A stretch of DNA of 64,000 bases from JAKFEW01 sp036675505 (GTDB lineage Bacteria; Cyanobacteriota; Sericytochromatia; S15B-MN24; JAQBPE01): the NCBI GenBank assembly GCA_036675505.1, contig JAKFEW010000160.1:62001-126000 (forward strand), read 5' to 3'. Each line of letters starts with the position of its first letter. Within the stretch, counting starts at the first letter, position 1. Positions 59,672 to 64,000 of this stretch are shown here, piece after piece. The notes under the pieces were generated by a model. It was not told the DNA's origin. It made no database searches and saw nothing but the letters and a program-made list of their open reading frames with translations. Position numbers and translations under genes: made by a program.

Positions 59672-60460
59672 GTGATCAAAGCCCTCGAATCGGTGGGGAA
59701 CACCACACTCTCGTTGCTCGAGCTGTTCGGCGACCTCATGATCCTGGGCGGCCGCGCGCTGCGTCTGCTCGTGACGGGCCAGATCCACGTCCGCAACACC
59801 TTCGGCCAGCTGTCCTTCATCGGCGTCGACTCCCTGCCGATCGCCCTGCTCATCTCGCTCTCGGTGGGCATGGTCTTCACGCTGCAGATCACCAACGAGT
59901 TCATCAAGTACGGCGCCACCTCGGCCATCGGCGGCGTGGTCTCGATCGCCCTCGCGCGCGAGCTCGCGCCGATCCTGGTCTCCGTCGTGATCGCCGGCCG
60001 CGTGGGCTCGGCGATCGCCGCCGAGCTCGGCTCGATGAAGGTCACCGAGCAAATCGACGCGCTCGAGGCCTTCGCCGTCGACCCCAACCGCTACCTGGTG
60101 TTGCCGCGCGTGATCGCCTGCATGGTGATGGTCCCGCTGCTCTCCGGGCTCGGCCTGTTGATCGGCATCACCGGCGGCTGGATCGTCGCGACCCAGATGA
60201 TGGGCATCTCGCCAGCGCTCTTCCTCGACTCGATCCAGGCCTTCCTCACACCCGCCGACGTGTTCAAGGGCATGTTCAAGGCCGGGCTCTTCGGCATCAT
60301 CATCGCGACCATCGGCTGCCACATGGGCCTCACGGCCAAGAAGGGCGCCCAGGGCGTCGGCGCCGCGACCACGAACTCGGTCGTCTACAGCATGATCGCG
60401 ATCTTCGTGCTGAATTACTTCCTCAGCATCGCGCTCTTCCCGGGCGGAGGCATGAAGTGA
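59672..60460 (+). CDS. mlaE: MlaE permease of the Mla lipid-transport ABC system
   Basis: This 262-residue integral-membrane permease moves phospholipids between the inner and outer membranes. It has five to six helices and the family motifs FGQLSFIGVDSLPIALLISL, FTLQITNEFIKYGA, ELAPILVSVVIAGRVGSAIAAELGSMKVTEQIDALE (in pieces) and the terminal region NSVVYSMIAIFVLNYFLS. The start is GTG, with the leader holding a partial G-rich repeat. The stop overlaps the mlaF start (GTGA). Confidence 0.94.
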   Translation: MIKALESVGNTTLSLLELFGDLMILGGRALRLLVTGQIHVRNTFGQLSFIGVDSLPIALLISLSVGMVFTLQITNEFIKYGATSAIGGVVSIALARELAPILVSVVIAGRVGSAIAAELGSMKVTEQIDALEAFAVDPNRYLVLPRVIACMVMVPLLSGLGLLIGITGGWIVATQMMGISPALFLDSIQAFLTPADVFKGMFKAGLFGIIIATIGCHMGLTAKKGAQGVGAATTNSVVYSMIAIFVLNYFLSIALFPGGGMK

Positions 60461-61224
60461 GCGAAATAGGTCCCACCATCCGGCTCGAAGACGTCCACAT
60501 GGAGTTCGGGTCACGCAAGATCCTCCAGGGCGTCTCGCTCACCTTCCCGTCCGCCCGCACGAGCGTCGTGATCGGCCCCTCGGGCTGCGGCAAGAGCACG
60601 ATCCTGCGCCTGGTCTCGGGGCTGCTCAAGCCGACCCGCGGCAAGGTCTGGGTCGACGACCGCGACATCACCCTGCTCTCCAGCGGCGAGATGAAGGAGT
60701 ACCGCCAACAACTCGGCTTCGTCTTCCAGGCGGGCGCCCTCTTCGACTCGATGACGATCGGCGAAAACGTCGCCTTCCCCATCACGGAGCACCAGCGCAC
60801 GCCCCAGGCGGAAGTGGACCGCATCGTCGCCGAGAAGCTCCGCCGCGTGAACCTGCCCGACCCCGAGATCGCGAAGCTGTTCCCGGCCAACCTGTCGGGC
60901 GGCATGCAGAAGCGCGTCAGCCTGGCGCGGGCGATCGCCCGCGACCCCGGCACGATCCTGTACGACGAGCCTACCACCGGCCTCGACCCGATCACGAGCA
61001 CGGTGATCGAGAAGCTGATCGTCGGCCTGACGAAGGACACCGGCGCCACCTCGATCGTGGTCACCCACCAGCACAGCACGATCTTCTGCGGCGATACGAT
61101 CACCATGCTCTACCAGGGCGCCGTGGTCGGTTCGGGCACGCCGGATGAGATGCGCGCGACGAAGACGCCCTTGATCAGGAACTTCCTGGACGGGATCGTC
61201 TCCGACGAAATGAAAGGCGATTGA
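60457..61224 (+). CDS. mlaF: MlaF ATPase of the Mla lipid-transport ABC system
   Basis: This 255-residue ABC ATPase has a GTG start with GGAGG six bases upstream. Walker A is GPSGCGKST, the Q-loop region is LGFVFQAGALFDS, the signature is LSGGMQKRVSLARAIA, Walker B is TILYDEPTTGLDP, and the switch His is in VVTHQHS. The C-terminal tail (PLIRNFLDGIVSDEMKGD) is typical for MlaF. It energises transport through MlaE and MlaD. Confidence 0.95.
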   Translation: MSEIGPTIRLEDVHMEFGSRKILQGVSLTFPSARTSVVIGPSGCGKSTILRLVSGLLKPTRGKVWVDDRDITLLSSGEMKEYRQQLGFVFQAGALFDSMTIGENVAFPITEHQRTPQAEVDRIVAEKLRRVNLPDPEIAKLFPANLSGGMQKRVSLARAIARDPGTILYDEPTTGLDPITSTVIEKLIVGLTKDTGATSIVVTHQHSTIFCGDTITMLYQGAVVGSGTPDEMRATKTPLIRNFLDGIVSDEMKGD

Positions 61225-61309
61225 GGCCCGACAGTAGGCAGCCGAGGGTCCTGCCTCCAGGGTATATAGCCGGCGTCCCAGCCACGTCGCCCCACCATCC
61301 GAGGACCCC

Positions 61310-62713
61310 ATGGCAATCTCCCCCGCCGCCAAAGTCGGCGCCGCCACCCTCGCCTCCCTGGTCGCCATCGGCGCCGGCCTCAGCTGGCTGACCAGCTTCA
61401 GCCTCCGGCCGAGCGGTTACGACTTCGAGGTCGCCTTCGCCGACGTCGCCGGCCTGCTCAAGGGTGCGAACGTCTATTACATGGGCGTGAAGGTCGGCAA
61501 GGTCACCCAGCTCGAGCCGCACGCGCACATGGTGGACGTGCAGGTCCACGTCGCCGAGACCGACACCAAGCTGCCCGCTAATGGCCGCTATAAGATCATG
61601 TCGATGGGCATCATCGGCGAGAAGGCGCTCGAGATTTTCCCGCCCAAGCACCTGCATGGCAAGCCGGGCGCGCCCCAGCCCACCCCGGTGCCTTTGGTCT
61701 GGCTGGACACAGGCGGCAAGGCCAAGGTCCGCGGCGACGATCCGGCCCGCATGGAGCTCGTGATGGACGAGCTCACCGAGACCTTCGAGGAGTTCCGCAA
61801 GACGACCGATCCCCAGAAATTCCAGGACCTCTTCAACAAGACCGCGGACAACCTCTACCAGACCACCGAGACGGTCAAGCGGATCGGCACGCAGGCCGAG
61901 GGCATCCTGGGCGGCTTGAAGACCACGCCGCGCGAGGTGAACGCCTTCGTGGCCGGCATCAACCGCCTCGCCACCAACGCCGATCGGCTCGTGACCGCCG
62001 CTTCGCCGCAGGAGATCCAGGGCATCTCGCGCGACATGCGCTCCCTCTCGACGGGCCTGCTGCGCACCTACGAAGGCTTCTTCGGCCAGACCCAGGCGGC
62101 CGCCAACCAGCGCACCGCGCAGGATCTCCGCAACCTGGTCGGGCAGGTCGACCAGCTCGCCAGGACGCTCAACGCCACGGTGGGCGATCCCGAGATCCAG
62201 CGCGATCTCAAGGACACGGTGCGCAACATCCGCGAGCTGACCGTCCGGGTGGGCGGCATCGCGTCGGTGACCGAAGCGCGGAACTTCCAGGGCTTCAAGA
62301 TCGAGCCGCACATCCAGGGCATCGCGGCCAACACGCCGGCGGGCACGGGGCTGGCCGCGAACCTGGGGGTGAAGGTCAACCTCGCCAACAACCACCTCGC
62401 GGCGGGTATCGAGCAGGTCGGCGAGGGCAACTACTTCAACTTGTCGCTCGGCGACAGCCGCGTATGGGGCCCGACGGGCTATCATTTCGGGTTAATCCGC
62501 TCGAAAATCGGGGTAGGAATCGACTACGGCTTGAACGATCAAATCTCGCTCCTGGGCCAGCTTTACGACCCTTTCCGCCCCACTTTCCGGCTCGGCACCT
62601 CGTACTTCCCTCTCGCCGGCAGCCAATACGGCCTGCTGGCGCAGTGGGCCCGCACCGTTCAGACCAACGAAAACTACATCTGGCTCGGCGTCGAATGGCG
62701 ACCCGTGAACTGA
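61310..62713 (+). CDS. mlaD: MlaD-type MCE protein with barrel-like C-terminal domain
   Basis: This 467-residue protein has one N-terminal membrane helix (LASLVAIGAGLSWLTSF), then an MCE domain (YDFEVAFADVAGLLKGANVYYMGVKVGKV) that forms the lipid tunnel ring. A long helical region (about 140-300) with many coiled-coil-like repeats follows. The last 140 residues are beta-strand-like (LGVKVNLANNHLAAGIEQV, YGLNDQISLLGQLYDP, NENYIWLGVEWRPVN). Proteobacterial MlaD is under 200 residues. A fused barrel end has been described for Mla of diderm Firmicutes (Veillonella), where it spans the envelope. The start has GAGGACCCC upstream. Confidence 0.88.
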   Translation: MAISPAAKVGAATLASLVAIGAGLSWLTSFSLRPSGYDFEVAFADVAGLLKGANVYYMGVKVGKVTQLEPHAHMVDVQVHVAETDTKLPANGRYKIMSMGIIGEKALEIFPPKHLHGKPGAPQPTPVPLVWLDTGGKAKVRGDDPARMELVMDELTETFEEFRKTTDPQKFQDLFNKTADNLYQTTETVKRIGTQAEGILGGLKTTPREVNAFVAGINRLATNADRLVTAASPQEIQGISRDMRSLSTGLLRTYEGFFGQTQAAANQRTAQDLRNLVGQVDQLARTLNATVGDPEIQRDLKDTVRNIRELTVRVGGIASVTEARNFQGFKIEPHIQGIAANTPAGTGLAANLGVKVNLANNHLAAGIEQVGEGNYFNLSLGDSRVWGPTGYHFGLIRSKIGVGIDYGLNDQISLLGQLYDPFRPTFRLGTSYFPLAGSQYGLLAQWARTVQTNENYIWLGVEWRPVN

Positions 62714-62904
62714 GCCAGGAGCGCCGGTGGCTCCAAGCAAGTGACACATTGCGCCAGGGTTACGCATTTGGGGCACAGGGGTAAGTGACATAGTGTCGGA
62801 TTCGGATCGCCGAATCCCTCGTGCCCGGCGCCCGCGGCACAAGACCAGGCAACGAAATCTCCCGCAGCCGATCGCGGCAGCGGTTTCCCAGTGGAAGAGG
62901 ATTA
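62714..62904. other. Intergenic region with near-direct repeats and a small hairpin
   Basis: AAGTGACA occurs at 62739 and again at 62783 (44 bases apart), each followed by a related tail (CATTG and TAGTG). GGATTCGG/CCGAATCC (8 bp) forms a hairpin at 62798-62817. No gene is visible. It may hold the promoter and a regulator site of the kinase gene, or a remnant of a mobile element. Confidence 0.4.
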
Positions 62905-64000
62905 ATGACGACCGAAGTGATCGCGAGCCGTTACAACGTCATCAAGAAGCTGGGCGAAGGCGGCATGGGCCTGGTCTACCTGGTGGAGGACACCACCAAC
63001 GGCCAGAAGGTCGCTCTCAAAGCCCTGCTGGCGAAGCTGGGCAAGAGCGAAGAATTGATCCTGCAGTTCAAGCAGGAGTTCCGCCAGATGGCGGCGCTCA
63101 AGCACCCGAACTGCTGCGCGGTGTACGACTACGGCCAGCTGCCCGACGGCGCGCCGTTCCTCACCATGGAGGTCGTGCCTGGCCACGGCCTCGACGAGCT
63201 CGTGATCGAAGGCAAGACCAAGGATTCCGAGACCTTCAAGAGCATCTTCTCGCAGCTGATGCTGGGCCTGGGCTACGTGCACCAGCAGGGCTTCGTCCAC
63301 TGCGACATCAAGGACGAGAACGCCCGCGTGCGCCCCGACGGCGAGGTCCGCCTGATGGACTTCGGCCTGATGGAGCGCGCCGGCCGCGCCGGCGGCGCCA
63401 TCAAGGGCACGCTCGGCTACATGTCGCCCGAGATGTCGAAGGGCGGCCGCCTCGACCAGCGCGCCGACCTCTACTCGATGGGCTGCCTGGCGTACCAGAT
63501 GCTGACGGGCCAGCTCCCCTTCCCGAGCCAGAACCCTGTCGAGATCATCAAGGCGCACATCAACGACACGCCGACGCCGCCTTCGAAGCTCAACCCCGAC
63601 ATCGATCCGCTCTACGAGAAGATCATCATCAAGCTCATGCAGAAGGAGCCGCTGGCCCGTTACCAGTCGGCTTTCGACGTGCTCGAGGACCTCGGCATCG
63701 AAGTCGCCGAGGGCATGGGCGGCAACTTGCTCAGCGCGCCGTTCGTCGGCCGCGTCGACGAGATGTCGGCGCTCACCGGCCAGCTCGGCGCGATCAGCAA
63801 GGGCAAGCCCGGCCAGGCGCTGCTGCTCGCAGGCCCCGCCGGCGCCGGCAAGAGCCGCCTGACCGAAGAGTTCCGCTTCGCCGTGCAGATGGAGAACCTG
63901 CCCTTCGTGGTCGGTTCCTCCTTCGAGCAGGGCACCGCGCCTTACGGCCCCTTCGTCGAGGCCCTGCGCGGTCTGCTGCCCGCGCTCCGCGAGCATGCGC
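62905..64000 (+). CDS. Ser/Thr protein kinase fused to a P-loop ATPase (5' part)
   Basis: The protein runs off the right edge. Residues about 10-270 are a Hanks-type kinase: glycine loop LGEGGMGLVYLVED, Lys39 (VALKALL), catalytic loop HCDIKDEN at 132-139, DFG at 152-154, and SPEM at the activation end. The usual HRD Arg is Cys, so this is a non-RD kinase. From about 280 a second module starts (PFVGRVDEMSALTGQL) with Walker A GPAGAGKS at 310-317, as in AAA-type kinase-ATPase sensors (LuxR- or PknK-like). The start has GGAAGAGG upstream. Confidence 0.9.
   Translation, partial: MTTEVIASRYNVIKKLGEGGMGLVYLVEDTTNGQKVALKALLAKLGKSEELILQFKQEFRQMAALKHPNCCAVYDYGQLPDGAPFLTMEVVPGHGLDELVIEGKTKDSETFKSIFSQLMLGLGYVHQQGFVHCDIKDENARVRPDGEVRLMDFGLMERAGRAGGAIKGTLGYMSPEMSKGGRLDQRADLYSMGCLAYQMLTGQLPFPSQNPVEIIKAHINDTPTPPSKLNPDIDPLYEKIIIKLMQKEPLARYQSAFDVLEDLGIEVAEGMGGNLLSAPFVGRVDEMSALTGQLGAISKGKPGQALLLAGPAGAGKSRLTEEFRFAVQMENLPFVVGSSFEQGTAPYGPFVEALRGLLPALREHA

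Noticed and set aside
61262..61305. A sixth G-rich repeat copy before mlaD
   Set aside because: Only a loose match to GGATGGTGGGGCGAC-like sequence on the minus strand; the shared flanks are not present.
62739..62817. Repeats before the kinase gene as an insertion sequence end
   Set aside because: The repeats are only 8 bases, there is no transposase fragment and no target-site duplication.

Overview
The window is GC-rich bacterial chromosome with dense, mostly operonic genes. It has no tRNA, rRNA, CRISPR array, prophage or transposase that I can recognise. The cell is a diderm: there is an Mla lipid-transport set, several proteins with outer-membrane beta-barrel signatures, an SLH-domain porin and many lipoproteins. 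The LexA box is of the Gram-positive/cyanobacterial GAAC-N4-GTTC type, there is an S-box (SAM-I) riboswitch, the SLH-porin architecture is the kind found in cyanobacteria and Negativicutes, and two promoters carry Pho-box-like arrays with 11-bp period. Together these suggest a diderm member of the Terrabacteria, perhaps a non-photosynthetic relative of Cyanobacteria. This placement is inference; no marker gene was compared. Layout: 1-9.7 kb is a minus-strand block with uvrA (5' part), an M48 protease followed by a possibly frameshifted zinc-ribbon ORF, a three-gene unit (acyl-CoA dehydrogenase-like, PhnD-like binding protein, ferritin-like protein with a TusA-like N-terminus), and the housekeeping operon phoH / HD phosphohydrolase / ybeY / dgkA behind rpsU. 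10-23 kb holds envelope and housekeeping genes: a PGYGGQ-repeat protein, a CAP lipoprotein, a degenerate 5'-nucleotidase-like giant, a lipoprotein with a CX3CH haem motif, a cation exchanger, endonuclease V, a DnaQ-like exonuclease, a NUDIX hydrolase and a D-2-hydroxyacid dehydrogenase. 23-32 kb, mostly minus strand, holds a GH57 glycosidase, metK under a SAM-I riboswitch, an outer-membrane protein, dnaB with two inteins, and rplI. 32-41 kb holds a PAS histidine kinase, lipoproteins, a FliD-like protein, a compact three-gene RiPP-like locus (48-residue precursor, HPr-kinase-like protein, PqqD-like protein) and lexA. 41-53 kb is a complete Tad (Flp-type pilus) locus: pilins, prepilin peptidase, TadE/G-like pseudopilins, CpaB, secretin, a single-chain TadZ-TadA fusion, TadB and TadC. 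53-64 kb holds an SLH-porin on a probably leaderless mRNA, a DUF2993 protein, two tandem endonuclease/exonuclease/phosphatase paralogues, a polytopic membrane protein, mlaE-mlaF-mlaD (MlaD with a barrel-like C-terminus), and the start of a Ser/Thr kinase-ATPase. The most notable items are the unassigned RiPP-like locus with its kinase and C-terminal serine; a dispersed repeat family built around a G-quadruplex-forming core, one copy of which is translated inside a Tad pseudopilin; and the Pho-box-like arrays in front of the Flp pilins and of the PGYGGQ protein.
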